Source: Hypericibacter sp050729195 (GTDB lineage: Bacteria; Pseudomonadota; Alphaproteobacteria; Dongiales; Dongiaceae). Taken from it: a stretch of 64,000 bases of DNA. Numbering within the stretch: the stretch's first letter is position 1; each line of letters opens with the position of its first letter. The translations under genes were made by a program, and so were the position numbers. Where the stretch lies: the NCBI RefSeq assembly GCF_050729195.1, contig NZ_JBOHKS010000053.1:1-64000 (forward strand). Direction: 5' to 3'. The notes beneath the pieces were generated by a model. It did not search any database, was not told the DNA's origin, and saw nothing but the letters and a program-made list of their open reading frames with translations. Positions 28,612 through 37,366 of this stretch are shown piece by piece.

Positions 28612-29334
28612 ATGGGGCGAGACGCCGCGCGAAACATGACGCAAGGCGCCTATGAAGGGCTGCGGGCCGATCTCCTGGCCTGCCGCATCCTTCCCGGCAG
28701 CCGGCTCAAGATTCAGAACCTCTGCGACCGCTTCTCGGTCAGCCTCGGCGCCGTGCGCGAGGCGCTCTCGCGCCTGACCTCGGAAGGCCTGGTCATCTCG
28801 GAGCCGCAGCGGGGATTCCGCGCGGCGCCCATTTCAGTCACCGACCTGCGCGACCTCACGATGGTCCGGATCGAGATCGAACGGCTCTGCATCACCCGCG
28901 CGATCGCCGCCGGCAGCGTGGAATGGGAGGCCAAGCTGGTCGCGGCCTTCCACCGCCTGTCGCGAACGCCCGAGCGCGCCGTCACCGACCCGATGCGGTC
29001 GGACGACGATTGGGCGGATGCCCATGCGGCGTTCCATTTGGCGCTGGTGGAAGGGGCCGATAGTCCCTGGCTCCTGCGCATCCACAGCCAGCTCTATGCC
29101 CAGAGCGAGCGCTATCGCCGACTCTCGGTGCCGCTCAGCACCGAAGAGCGGAATGTCGGCGACGAGCATCAGCGCATCATGGAGGCGGCGTTGCGCCGCG
29201 ATGCGGCCGGTGCCGTTGCGCTCATGACGCGCCATCTCGCGGTGACGACGGAGATCCTGTTGGGCGCCGACATCGAGAGCTATGCCGCACGGCGGGCTGC
29301 CCGCGAGGATCAGGACGGGGATAAGGGCGAATAG
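28612..29334 (+). CDS. GntR family transcriptional regulator, FCD subfamily (copy 2)
   Basis: 240 residues from ATG 28612, which has AGGGGC upstream and aligns with the start of its paralogue at 22623; an earlier GTG at 28579 is less likely. Winged helix with ACRILPGSRLKIQ and VSLGAVREALSRLTSEGLV, then FCD domain with DAHAAFHLALVEG. It differs from copy 1 mostly in the ligand-binding half, so the two may share DNA targets but sense different or related compounds. It diverges from the polyamine-type transporter operon. Confidence 0.92.
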   Translation: MGRDAARNMTQGAYEGLRADLLACRILPGSRLKIQNLCDRFSVSLGAVREALSRLTSEGLVISEPQRGFRAAPISVTDLRDLTMVRIEIERLCITRAIAAGSVEWEAKLVAAFHRLSRTPERAVTDPMRSDDDWADAHAAFHLALVEGADSPWLLRIHSQLYAQSERYRRLSVPLSTEERNVGDEHQRIMEAALRRDAAGAVALMTRHLAVTTEILLGADIESYAARRAAREDQDGDKGE

Positions 29335-29365
29335 AAAGCGCGCACGCATCGCCACCATCCATGAC

Positions 29366-29408
29366 TCATCCCCTCCCCCCTTGAGGGGGAGGTGAAGAAA
29401 GGGAGGGA
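29366..29408. repeat. Intergenic REP-like palindromic repeat, copy 3
   Basis: CATCCCCTCCCCCCTTGAGGGGGAGGTG forms a hairpin and is followed by AAAGGGAGGGAGG. It is a shortened version of the element at 8547-8646 and lies between the GntR gene and a convergent permease gene, where it could act as a weak bidirectional stop. Confidence 0.6.
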
Positions 29409-29430
29409 GGCTCAGCCGAGAAAGCGGCGG

Positions 29431-31407
29431 TCACACTTTCATGGGCAGGATCAGCATCGGGACGCCGCGCATATGGAGCTCGCGCTGCATGGCCAGCGCG
29501 GTCTGATTGTGCAGCAGGCGGGTCACCAGGTTCTCGCGCTGGAAGAGCAGCTTCGACGCCAGATAGACGCAGTCGGGATATTCCGCCAGCACCTTATCGG
29601 CGAGCTGCGTCAGCTCGGCCATCACGTCGGCGCCGAGCCGGTAATAGCCGGCGGCCGCCATGCCGCGGCGCTGGCAGTAATTGACGAACTGGTCGAGGCT
29701 CGCCTTCACCTCTTCCTCGAGCTGCTTCAGCGCGTCCTCGCTGCGGAAGCTGGAGGAATCGATTTCGCCGACGCGCAGGAAAATATAGTTCTTGAAGCGG
29801 TCGCCGAAGAGCTTGCGGGCCGTGAGCAGCGTATGCATGCCCGACCCGGTGTTGGCGCCGATCAGGAAGACCGCGGTCGGCTTCTTGGGATCGAGCGGCG
29901 GCGGCTTGTCGACCGGGCCGCCCGGCGCCGTCGCCGCGAAGAGCGCGTCGACCTTCGCCATCTGGCGGCGATGTTCCTCATAATATTGCCGGATCATCAA
30001 ACAGAGGCCGATGACGAGACCCGTGATCAGGATCGTCATCCAGGCGCCCTGCGTGAACTTGGTATAGACCGTGACGCCCAGAATGCCGCCGGTCACGACC
30101 GTGCCGAGGATCGCCAGCAGCAGGCGCCCAATGCGCGGGCGGCCATGGCGCAGCTCGGCCAGCCAATGCACCAGCAGGCCGGCGAAGCTCAAGGTGAAGC
30201 TGATGAAGACGTTGATGCTGTAGAGCACGACGATGATGCTGACCTGGCCGCCGGTCAGGATCAGCACGCCCACCGCCGAAAGCCCCATCATCAGCACGCC
30301 GTTCTGCGTCACCAGCCGGTTCGAGAACTGCGAGAACTGATGCGGGACCCAGCGGTCGGCCGCCATGTTGGCGAGCACGGCCGGGCCGCCGAGGAAGCCG
30401 GTGTTGGCGGCGACGAACAGCAGGCCTGCCGCGAAGGCCAGGGTCATCAGCATGACGACCGGCAGGGCCGGCGAATCCGCACCCAGCAATTGCTCGAGGA
30501 TCAGGCGGAAGGTCGCGGCATTGAGGGTCCGACCATGCTCGGGCACCACCGACCACAGCAGATAGAGGATGATCAGGCCGCCGGCGGTGAAGGCCAGCGA
30601 GGTCGCCATATAGGCCATGGTCCATCGGGCGCTGCGGACCCGCGGTTCCTTCAGCATATGGACGTTGTTCGAGACCGCCTCGATGCCGGTATAGGTACCG
30701 CCGCCCAACGCGAAGGCCTGCAGCACGACCGCCAGCATGGCCGGCAATCCGATGGCGCTCACCAGATTGCGGGTCTCGGTGATGGTCTCCGGGACCAGGC
30801 CGGGCAGCCGATCCGCATGCATCGACATGCCGACGACGATCAAGCCGCCATGGGTGACGAGGAAGCCCAGGAAGATCGGCATCAATACCAGCACGACCTC
30901 CTTGATGCCGCGCAAATTCGCGACCAGGAGCGCCAGTGTGATGACAATTTCGACCGGCAGCTTCCAGGGCTGCCATTCGACGGGGAGCAGGCTGAAGAGC
31001 GCGTCGACGCCGCTGGCGATCGAGATCGCGATCGTCAGCATGAAATTGACGATCAGCGCCGAACCCGAGACGAGGCCGGCCTTGGGACCCAGCAGCACCG
31101 AAGCGATGCGGTAACCGCCGCCGCCCTGGGGGAAGAGCTCGATGACCTGGATATAGCCGAGACAGATGATGAAGACGGTGATCGCCGTCGCCACGGCCAG
31201 ATAGAGCGCCAGATGGTTGTAGCCCATCAGCGCGAGGAAGGATTCCTCAGGACCGTAGTTGGCGGACGAGAGTCCGTCCGCGCCCAGCCCGACCCAGGCC
31301 AGGAATGCGACCAGCAGCATGCCTTCGCGATGCTGGCTCGCCAGCGGATTGCGCGGCGCACCGATCACGATGCGCTTCAGGCGCTTGAAATAGGCCCTTC
31401 CAAACAT
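29431..31407 (-). CDS. APC-superfamily permease, KimA-like, with C-terminal cytoplasmic domain
   Basis: 658 residues: about 12 membrane segments over residues 25-480, then a soluble domain of roughly 150 residues. DGLSSANYGPEESFLAL, FPQGGGGYRIAS, GSALIVNFMLTIAISIASG and AFALGGGTYTGIEAVSNNV match the KimA/YdaO branch, whose Bacillus member imports potassium with protons. Substrate transfer to this protein is by analogy; amino acids are the alternative. It lies 52 bp downstream of the nicotinate phosphoribosyltransferase gene on the same strand. Confidence 0.8.
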   Translation of the reverse strand: MFGRAYFKRLKRIVIGAPRNPLASQHREGMLLVAFLAWVGLGADGLSSANYGPEESFLALMGYNHLALYLAVATAITVFIICLGYIQVIELFPQGGGGYRIASVLLGPKAGLVSGSALIVNFMLTIAISIASGVDALFSLLPVEWQPWKLPVEIVITLALLVANLRGIKEVVLVLMPIFLGFLVTHGGLIVVGMSMHADRLPGLVPETITETRNLVSAIGLPAMLAVVLQAFALGGGTYTGIEAVSNNVHMLKEPRVRSARWTMAYMATSLAFTAGGLIILYLLWSVVPEHGRTLNAATFRLILEQLLGADSPALPVVMLMTLAFAAGLLFVAANTGFLGGPAVLANMAADRWVPHQFSQFSNRLVTQNGVLMMGLSAVGVLILTGGQVSIIVVLYSINVFISFTLSFAGLLVHWLAELRHGRPRIGRLLLAILGTVVTGGILGVTVYTKFTQGAWMTILITGLVIGLCLMIRQYYEEHRRQMAKVDALFAATAPGGPVDKPPPLDPKKPTAVFLIGANTGSGMHTLLTARKLFGDRFKNYIFLRVGEIDSSSFRSEDALKQLEEEVKASLDQFVNYCQRRGMAAAGYYRLGADVMAELTQLADKVLAEYPDCVYLASKLLFQRENLVTRLLHNQTALAMQRELHMRGVPMLILPMKV

Positions 31408-31459
31408 GCTTGCCGGCCGGCGCGGACGCCGGCCATCCCTTGTCGTTTCTTTGGTCTTC

Positions 31460-32578
31460 TTATCGGCGCAACAGGAACTCGCGGCCGACCTTCACCATCG
31501 GCTTGCCGTCATATTCGATGATGTCGGCTGTCGCATAGGTCTCGGTCCAGCGCTGTGGCAAATAGGAGCCTGTGCCGATCACGTCGATCGGCGCCTTCGC
31601 GTCGGCCATCACCTTGCATTTGGCCGGATCGAACCCGGAGGAGGCAACCAGTCTGACTTTCTGGAAGCCCGCATTGTCGAGCGCATCGCGCATATGCCAG
31701 CAGGCCGCGGCCGAGACACCGGCGCCGACCAGATAGCGCAGCTCCGCTTCGCTGCGATAACCGCGGATCGCGGCCGGCGCATGGCGCTCGAGCGCCGCAT
31801 AGGAAGCCGGCGGATCGAGCCCTTCGATGAAGCGGCTGCCGGGCGTGTCGATCCGCACGCCCAGCTTCCCGGCCTCGGCCATCGCCGAAAACTGGCGGCA
31901 GACCGCGAGAGAGTCGGTGACTTCGCGCGCGAAGTAATCGACCAGCACGGTCATGTCCTGATCGGGGAAGCTCTCATGGAACATCTCGGCGGCGCGTAAC
32001 GTGGAGCCCGCATAGCCGATGAAAGCATGCGGCATGGTGCCGAGCCCGTGCGTCAAACCGAAATAGCCGGCGGTCGCGGTGGTGGCGTTGCCGATGAAGC
32101 CCTTGGCATTCACCTTGCGCCGCGCGCGGGCCGAGCCGACGCTCGCGGCATAGGCCATGATCTCGGCCATCTCGAGGCCCGCGCAGTGGCGCGCATCCAT
32201 GGCGAGGAAGGCGACCTTCGGCAGATCGGCGCACATGGTGTAGGCGTTGAAGGCGGCGACGCAGGCCGGGCCCAGCTTCTGCAGGAAGATGGTCTCGAGA
32301 TCGCAGAGATGGAACAGCGAGCCGGCGATATAGAGGATCGGCTCGCCAGCGCCGACCCAGCGGCCCTCGGCATAATTGACGTCGATCTTGAACTCGGTCC
32401 CGCGCGCCTTGGCCATCGCCTGCAGCCAGTCGACGGCGAGGCGCGGTGCGGAGACAACGGGGCGGCGCATGAACACGGCATAGGTCACGCGCCGGTCGCC
32501 GAAGCGGCCCACCGCCTCCTTGGTGCGCATGAAATACTGATCGGTCCAGGCCGCTATCTCGTCGGGCTCGGGATTCAT
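31460..32578 (-). CDS. pncB: Nicotinate phosphoribosyltransferase
   Basis: 372 residues. Adds phosphoribosyl to nicotinate in NAD salvage. Seen: AWTDQYFMRTKEA near the N-terminus, DARHCAGLEMAE near 128, GFIGNATTATAGYFGLTHG near 160 and GTMPHAFIGYAG near 180, which builds the PRPP and nicotinate site. It is shorter than E. coli PncB (400) but matches the compact type seen in archaea and Alphaproteobacteria. It starts 38 bp after the DAHP synthase stop, so they are probably cotranscribed. Confidence 0.88.
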   Translation of the reverse strand: MNPEPDEIAAWTDQYFMRTKEAVGRFGDRRVTYAVFMRRPVVSAPRLAVDWLQAMAKARGTEFKIDVNYAEGRWVGAGEPILYIAGSLFHLCDLETIFLQKLGPACVAAFNAYTMCADLPKVAFLAMDARHCAGLEMAEIMAYAASVGSARARRKVNAKGFIGNATTATAGYFGLTHGLGTMPHAFIGYAGSTLRAAEMFHESFPDQDMTVLVDYFAREVTDSLAVCRQFSAMAEAGKLGVRIDTPGSRFIEGLDPPASYAALERHAPAAIRGYRSEAELRYLVGAGVSAAACWHMRDALDNAGFQKVRLVASSGFDPAKCKVMADAKAPIDVIGTGSYLPQRWTETYATADIIEYDGKPMVKVGREFLLRR

Positions 32579-32616
32579 GACCGCGTCGCTGTTGGAGCGG
32601 GGATGATCGGGTTCGA

Positions 32617-33999
32617 TCAGGAAGCCTGGGCGACGCGCTTGCCCGCGGCCAGCCGTTCACGCTTGAGCGACTCCGCGATGAGGAAGGCCAGCTCGAGCGA
32701 CTGGCTGGCATTGAGACGCGGATCGCAATGGGTGTGATAGCGATCCGCGAGCCGCTCGTCGGTGATCGCCTGGGCGCCACCGATGCATTCGGTCACGTCC
32801 TGGCCCGTCATCTCGAAATGGACGCCGCCGGCATGGGTTCCCTCGGCCTGATGCACGGCGAAGAAGCCGCGCACCTCCGAGAGGATGCGATCGAAGGGCC
32901 GCGTCTTGTAGCCGGTCGAGGATTTGACCGTGTTGCCATGCATGGGGTCGCAAGACCAGACCACCTTGGCGCCGGCGCGCTCGACCGCGCGAATCAGGCC
33001 CGGCAGCTTCGCCTCGACCTTGTCATGGCCCATGCGGGCGATCAGCGTCAGACGGCCCGGGATGTTTTGCGGATTGAGGATCTCCATCAGCCGCAGCAGA
33101 TCGTCGGTCGGCATGGTCGGGCCGCATTTGAGCCCGATCGGATTCTGCACGCCGCGCAGGAACTCGACATGAGCGCCGTCGGGCTGGCGGGTGCGATCGC
33201 CGATCCAGAGCATATGGGCCGAGCAGTCGTACCACTGGCCGGTCAGGCTATCGACGCGGGTCAAGGCCTGCTCATAGACGAGGAGCAGCGCTTCATGGCT
33301 GGTGAAGAACTCGGTCTCGCGAATCTGCGGCGTGGTCTCGCCGGTCAGCCCACAGGCCGCCATGAAATCCAGGGTCTCGCTCAGACGGTCCGCCAGCTCG
33401 GCATAGCGATGGCCTTGCGCGCTGTCGGAGACGAAGTCGAGATTCCAGCGATGGACCTTGTGCAGGTCGGCGAAGCCGCCTTGCGCGAAGGCGCGCAGCA
33501 GATTGAGCGTCGCCGCCGACTGGTTGTAGCTCTGCACCAGGCGCTCGGGATCCGGACGGCGGGCGTCAGGCGTGAACTCGATGCCGTTGATGTTGTCGCC
33601 GCGATAGCTCGGCAGCTCGACGCCGCCGATGGTCTCGGTCGGGGCCGAGCGCGGCTTGGCGAACTGGCCGGCCATGCGGCCGACCTTCACGATCGGGCAG
33701 GCGGCGCCGAAGGTCAGCACCACCGCCATCTGCAGCATGACGCGGAAGGTATCGCGGATGTTGTTGGCGTTGAACTCGGCGAAGCTTTCCGCGCAGTCGC
33801 CGCCCTGGAGCAGGAAAGCCTGCCCCTCGGCCACGGCGCCCAGCCGCTCGGTCAGCCGCCGGGCCTCGCCCGCGAAGACCAGCGGCGGATAGGCACGCAG
33901 CCGCCGCTCGACATCGTCGAGCTTGGCCGGGTCCGGATATTCCGGCACCTGGCTGATCGGCTTGGTGCGCCAACCATCGGGCATCCACTTCGCGGTCAT
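32617..33999 (-). CDS. Class II 3-deoxy-7-phosphoheptulonate synthase
   Basis: 460 residues. Plant-like type II DAHP synthase, first enzyme of the shikimate pathway, joining PEP and erythrose 4-phosphate. Seen: FLLQGGDCAESFAEFN, GRMAGQFAKPRS, PVNGxE-like region, GLKCGPTMP and VWSCDPMHGNT, with metal-binding cysteine and histidine. The start at 33999 (MTAKWMPDGW) has GGAAAGGAAG upstream; a longer frame adds 41 unconserved residues. The 195-bp region before it is locally AT-rich (34136-34178) and probably carries the promoter; no gene is seen there. Confidence 0.95.
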   Translation of the reverse strand: MTAKWMPDGWRTKPISQVPEYPDPAKLDDVERRLRAYPPLVFAGEARRLTERLGAVAEGQAFLLQGGDCAESFAEFNANNIRDTFRVMLQMAVVLTFGAACPIVKVGRMAGQFAKPRSAPTETIGGVELPSYRGDNINGIEFTPDARRPDPERLVQSYNQSAATLNLLRAFAQGGFADLHKVHRWNLDFVSDSAQGHRYAELADRLSETLDFMAACGLTGETTPQIRETEFFTSHEALLLVYEQALTRVDSLTGQWYDCSAHMLWIGDRTRQPDGAHVEFLRGVQNPIGLKCGPTMPTDDLLRLMEILNPQNIPGRLTLIARMGHDKVEAKLPGLIRAVERAGAKVVWSCDPMHGNTVKSSTGYKTRPFDRILSEVRGFFAVHQAEGTHAGGVHFEMTGQDVTECIGGAQAITDERLADRYHTHCDPRLNASQSLELAFLIAESLKRERLAAGKRVAQAS

Positions 34000-34194
34000 A
34001 AAACTTCCTTTCCTGCTCCCCATTCCCGAGCAAGGTCCCCGCATATACGCCCTCGCGGCAGTCATTTCAACCAACCCCCGGGAGCCTTTCCCCGACGCCC
34101 AAAGCCAATAGCTGGCGAGCATCGGCCAGACGGATCTGTTTTGTTGTTTAAGAATTGGAATTGCTAGATTTTTTAAGCAGCCGGACGGGCGGGT

Positions 34195-34575
34195 TCAGCG
34201 GCCAGGGCCGCCGCTCGCGAGCAGCTCCGGATCGACTTTCAGAGCCTTCGCGAGCTTTCGGATGAGCGCACGGCCCGCCTCTCGTTCGCCTCGCTCGATT
34301 TGCGAGATGTAAACCGGGCTCGTACCCGCCGCCCGCGCCAGGCGCGCCTGGGTCAGGCCGCGATGCTCGCGCAGCGCCTTGATGGGAGGGGCGCCATCGA
34401 GGATGGCGGCCAGCACGGCATCAGGGAAAGCCTCGCCCGGCTGGTCGAGATAGGCCAGGACGGAAGCGGCATCGGCGCGGTCTTCGAGTGCCCCTTCAAT
34501 CCGCTGCCATTCGGCGATCGGAACCACCACCGCCACCGGCCGGCCATTCTTCGTGATGATTTGCCGTCCTTTCAT
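34195..34575 (-). CDS. Truncated Phd/YefM-type domain fused to an XRE helix-turn-helix (orphan antitoxin-like regulator)
   Basis: 126 residues. Residues 3-28 (GRQIITKNGRPVAVVVPIAE and on) match the second half of a Phd/YefM antitoxin DNA-binding domain; the first strand-helix part is missing. Residues 66-120 form an XRE HTH: LREHRGLTQARLARAAGTS then VYISQIERGEREAG. No RelE, Doc or HicA-like toxin lies next to it. It starts 20 bp after the glutathione reductase stop and is the last gene of that operon, so it may be a regulator of it. A role in toxin-antitoxin function is not supported. Confidence 0.75.
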   Translation of the reverse strand: MKGRQIITKNGRPVAVVVPIAEWQRIEGALEDRADAASVLAYLDQPGEAFPDAVLAAILDGAPPIKALREHRGLTQARLARAAGTSPVYISQIERGEREAGRALIRKLAKALKVDPELLASGGPGR

Positions 34576-34595
34576 GAACGTCTCTCGATAACCGG

Positions 34596-35963
34596 CTAGA
34601 CCTTGGGATCGGGCTCGGGCGTACGCAAGGTCACGAACTCCTCGGCGGCGGTCGGATGGAGGGCGACGGTGGCGTCGAACTGGGCCTTGGTCGCGCCCAT
34701 CTTCACGGCGATGGCGATGGCCTGGATGATCTCCGGGGCGTCGGCTCCCACCATATGGGCGCCCAGGACCCGCTGGCTGGCCCGATCGACCACCAGCTTC
34801 ATCAAGGTGCGCTCCTCGCGGCCGGTCAGGGTGTGTTTGAGCGGCCGGAAGCTGGTCTTGTAGATGTCGAGCGCGCCATGGCGCCCACGCGCAATCTCTT
34901 CGCTCAGGCCCACGGTCCCGACCGGCGGCTGGCTGAAAACGGCCGAAGGCACGGTTTCGTGGCTCATGCGCCAGGGCTTCTTGCCGAAGACGGTGTCGGC
35001 GAAGGCATGGCCCTCGCGGATCGCGACCGGCGTCAGGTTGATGCGGTTGGTGACGTCGCCGATCGCGTAGATATGCGGCACGCTCGACCGCGATTCCTCG
35101 TCCACCGCGACCGCGCCCTGGCCGGCGAGCTTCACACCCACCGCCTCGAGCCCCATCCCTTCGGTGTTGGCCACGCGGCCCGTGGCATAGAGCACTTGGT
35201 CCACATGCAGGCGCGTGCCGTCCGAGAACTGAACAGCGAGCGCAGAGCCTTCGCGCGCAAGGAACTTGATGTCGGTGCCGAGGCGCAGATCGATGCCCTT
35301 CTTGCCGATCTCGCCCGCGAGGAAATGCCGGATGTCCTTGTCGAAGCCGCGCAGGATCTGCTCGCCGCGATAGATCAGGGTCGTCTTGGAGCCCAGCCCA
35401 TGGAAGATGCCGGCGAACTCGACCGCGATATAGCCGCCGCCGACGACCAGCACGCGCTCCGGCAGGCGCTCGAGATGGAAAGCCTCGTTCGAGGTGATGC
35501 CGAGCTCGGCACCAGGATGGCTGGGGCGCTGCGGCCGGCCGCCGGTCGCGATCAGGATCGTGCCGGCGGTGAAACGGCGGCCCTCGAGATCGATCGTGTG
35601 CGGATCGGCGAGACGCGCGCGGCCCTCGAACACATCGGCGCCGGCGCTGGTGAGGATCTTGCGATAGATCGCGGAGAGCCGGTCGATCTCCTTGTCCTTG
35701 TTGGCGATGAGCCGGCTCCAGTCGAAGCTGGGCTCGCCCGGCAGATCCCAGCCATAGGCCGCGGAATCCGCGAAATCCTCGCGGAAATGCGACGCATAGA
35801 CGAGGAGCTTCTTGGGAATGCAGCCGCGGATGACGCAGGTGCCGCCATAGCGATATTCCTCGGCCACCGCGACGCGCGCGCCATGGGTGGCGGCGATGCG
35901 ACCGGCCCGGACGCCGCCCGAGCCGCCGCCGATGACGAAAAGATCGTAATCGTAGCCCGCCAT
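34596..35963 (-). CDS. gor: Glutathione-disulfide reductase
   Basis: 455 residues. FAD/NADPH disulfide reductase: FAD motif VIGGGSGGVRAG at 10-21, redox cysteines in GGTCVIRGCIPKK (C43, C48), NADPH motif VVGGGYIAVEFAG, and the C-terminal LHPTAAEEFVTLR carrying the catalytic His-Glu. The redox motif and HPTAAEE favour glutathione reductase over dihydrolipoamide dehydrogenase or mercuric reductase. GGAGAG precedes the ATG at 35963. The gene lies 11 bp after an ABC permease gene, an unusual neighbour, and is followed by the Phd/XRE gene. Confidence 0.93.
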   Translation of the reverse strand: MAGYDYDLFVIGGGSGGVRAGRIAATHGARVAVAEEYRYGGTCVIRGCIPKKLLVYASHFREDFADSAAYGWDLPGEPSFDWSRLIANKDKEIDRLSAIYRKILTSAGADVFEGRARLADPHTIDLEGRRFTAGTILIATGGRPQRPSHPGAELGITSNEAFHLERLPERVLVVGGGYIAVEFAGIFHGLGSKTTLIYRGEQILRGFDKDIRHFLAGEIGKKGIDLRLGTDIKFLAREGSALAVQFSDGTRLHVDQVLYATGRVANTEGMGLEAVGVKLAGQGAVAVDEESRSSVPHIYAIGDVTNRINLTPVAIREGHAFADTVFGKKPWRMSHETVPSAVFSQPPVGTVGLSEEIARGRHGALDIYKTSFRPLKHTLTGREERTLMKLVVDRASQRVLGAHMVGADAPEIIQAIAIAVKMGATKAQFDATVALHPTAAEEFVTLRTPEPDPKV

Positions 35964-35974
35964 TCGAGGCTCTC

Positions 35975-37366
35975 CTACGCGGCCTGCGGCTGCGCCCTGG
36001 GCAGGTCCGAAGACATCGGGCGCGGCGCCAGGGCGCGCCAGCGCCGCCAGGTCAGCAATGCCATCACGACCACTTCGGCCAGCGGCAGGCCGATCGCGAC
36101 CAGGGGCCCCTCGAGCGGCCAGGGCAGGAACAGCGCTTGGATCCAGCTGGGCCCGAGAAATCCGAGGATACCCGGGATCACCCAATAGAGGATCGCGAGA
36201 TAGATGAGCGCGGCCAGATCCGGGCTGCGGGCGCGCTTGCCGAAATTGAGGAACAGCAGGATCAGGAGATCGCGCAGCGTGAAGAGAAGGGCGGCGACGG
36301 CCCAGGCGGTCGCCGCCAGGATCTTCACATCCGCGATCTTGAAGATGTCGTAGAAGAGCGGCTGGATGAGCGCCGGATCGGAGTGATCGGTCCGAATCCC
36401 GAGCGCGATGACGAACCAGGCCATCAGCGGCAGCGAGGGCAGCCAGAGCGGCATCAGCCGCGCGGCGCGGCCCCAATCGCCGCTCTTGAGCGAGATCAGG
36501 AACCAGCGATAGCGCACGCTGTCTTTGCTGTCGGCGAAGATCGCCACATAGAACAGCAGGGCGGAGAGCGGCACTGCCACGACCAGCCAGTCGATGCCTT
36601 TCGCCTTGGCCGCGGCATCGGTGAAGCCCGCGAAGAAGGCGATGACATAGATCGAGAACAGCGTCCAGGCCCAGGGCCAGACCGGCTTCTGCAGATCGGC
36701 GCAGAGCGCGCGATAGACGGCGAAGAGCGCCCAGGCGAGGAAGCCCGCGGCGGCGGCCAGGAAGAAATTGTTCGGCCGGGCCTCGAGCCCGTACCAGTCG
36801 ACCATGAAGCTGACTTCGATATTGCTCAGGCTGAGCAGGCTCGGGCCCGCCGGCGAGAGCAGGACACCCGCGACGATGCCGAGCCCTTGCGCAATCAGCG
36901 AGGACCCGCGCCCGCCCGCCCGCGCGCGACCGCGGCGCAGGAGCACCGCCAGCAGCGACACGGCGAGCGCGGTGGCCCCCGCGATCGGATGCAGCAGGAA
37001 GACCTGCCAGGTCTGGTCGCTCTCGACCGCCATCACGGCGAGGCAGATCAGGCCGCAATACCAGACATAGCTGGTGGCGCCGAAGAGCTTGCCCCAGGCC
37101 ATGGAGAGCGGCCCCAGCGCCGACATGCGCTGGCTGTCCCAGGTGCGGTTGGAAATCTCGTCGCCAAGCGAGGCCGCGGCGCGGCGCGTGCCCCAGAGCA
37201 GCATGATGATGTAATAGGCCCAGAGCGCGACATGCGAGACCTCGCCCAGGTCCCGGCCGCCGACATACCAGGCGAGCAGGAAGATCGCGCCCAGCACCAG
37301 CGGCGCCGCGATCAGCCGCGGCAGGGTCATCTCGAGCCAGAGATTGCGCAGGAATTCCGGATTCAT
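35975..37366 (-). CDS. ABC transporter permease-like membrane protein
   Basis: 463 residues, about 10-12 hydrophobic segments with short loops. The first part (FLLAWYVGGRDLGEVSHVAL and on) is followed by TWDSQRMSALGPLSMAWGK, a cytoplasmic stretch similar to ABC-2-type exporters that handle membrane remodelling or drug export. I do not recognise the exact family. Its ATG overlaps the stop of the ATPase gene by four bases, so the two form one transporter, and gor follows in 11 bp. The C-terminus ends in a basic tail. Confidence 0.75.
   Translation of the reverse strand: MNPEFLRNLWLEMTLPRLIAAPLVLGAIFLLAWYVGGRDLGEVSHVALWAYYIIMLLWGTRRAAASLGDEISNRTWDSQRMSALGPLSMAWGKLFGATSYVWYCGLICLAVMAVESDQTWQVFLLHPIAGATALAVSLLAVLLRRGRARAGGRGSSLIAQGLGIVAGVLLSPAGPSLLSLSNIEVSFMVDWYGLEARPNNFFLAAAAGFLAWALFAVYRALCADLQKPVWPWAWTLFSIYVIAFFAGFTDAAAKAKGIDWLVVAVPLSALLFYVAIFADSKDSVRYRWFLISLKSGDWGRAARLMPLWLPSLPLMAWFVIALGIRTDHSDPALIQPLFYDIFKIADVKILAATAWAVAALLFTLRDLLILLFLNFGKRARSPDLAALIYLAILYWVIPGILGFLGPSWIQALFLPWPLEGPLVAIGLPLAEVVVMALLTWRRWRALAPRPMSSDLPRAQPQAA

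Noticed and set aside
29392..31521. A rightward 709-residue open frame opposite the KimA-like gene
   Set aside because: Same kind of antisense shadow; the leftward frame has membrane segments and family motifs.
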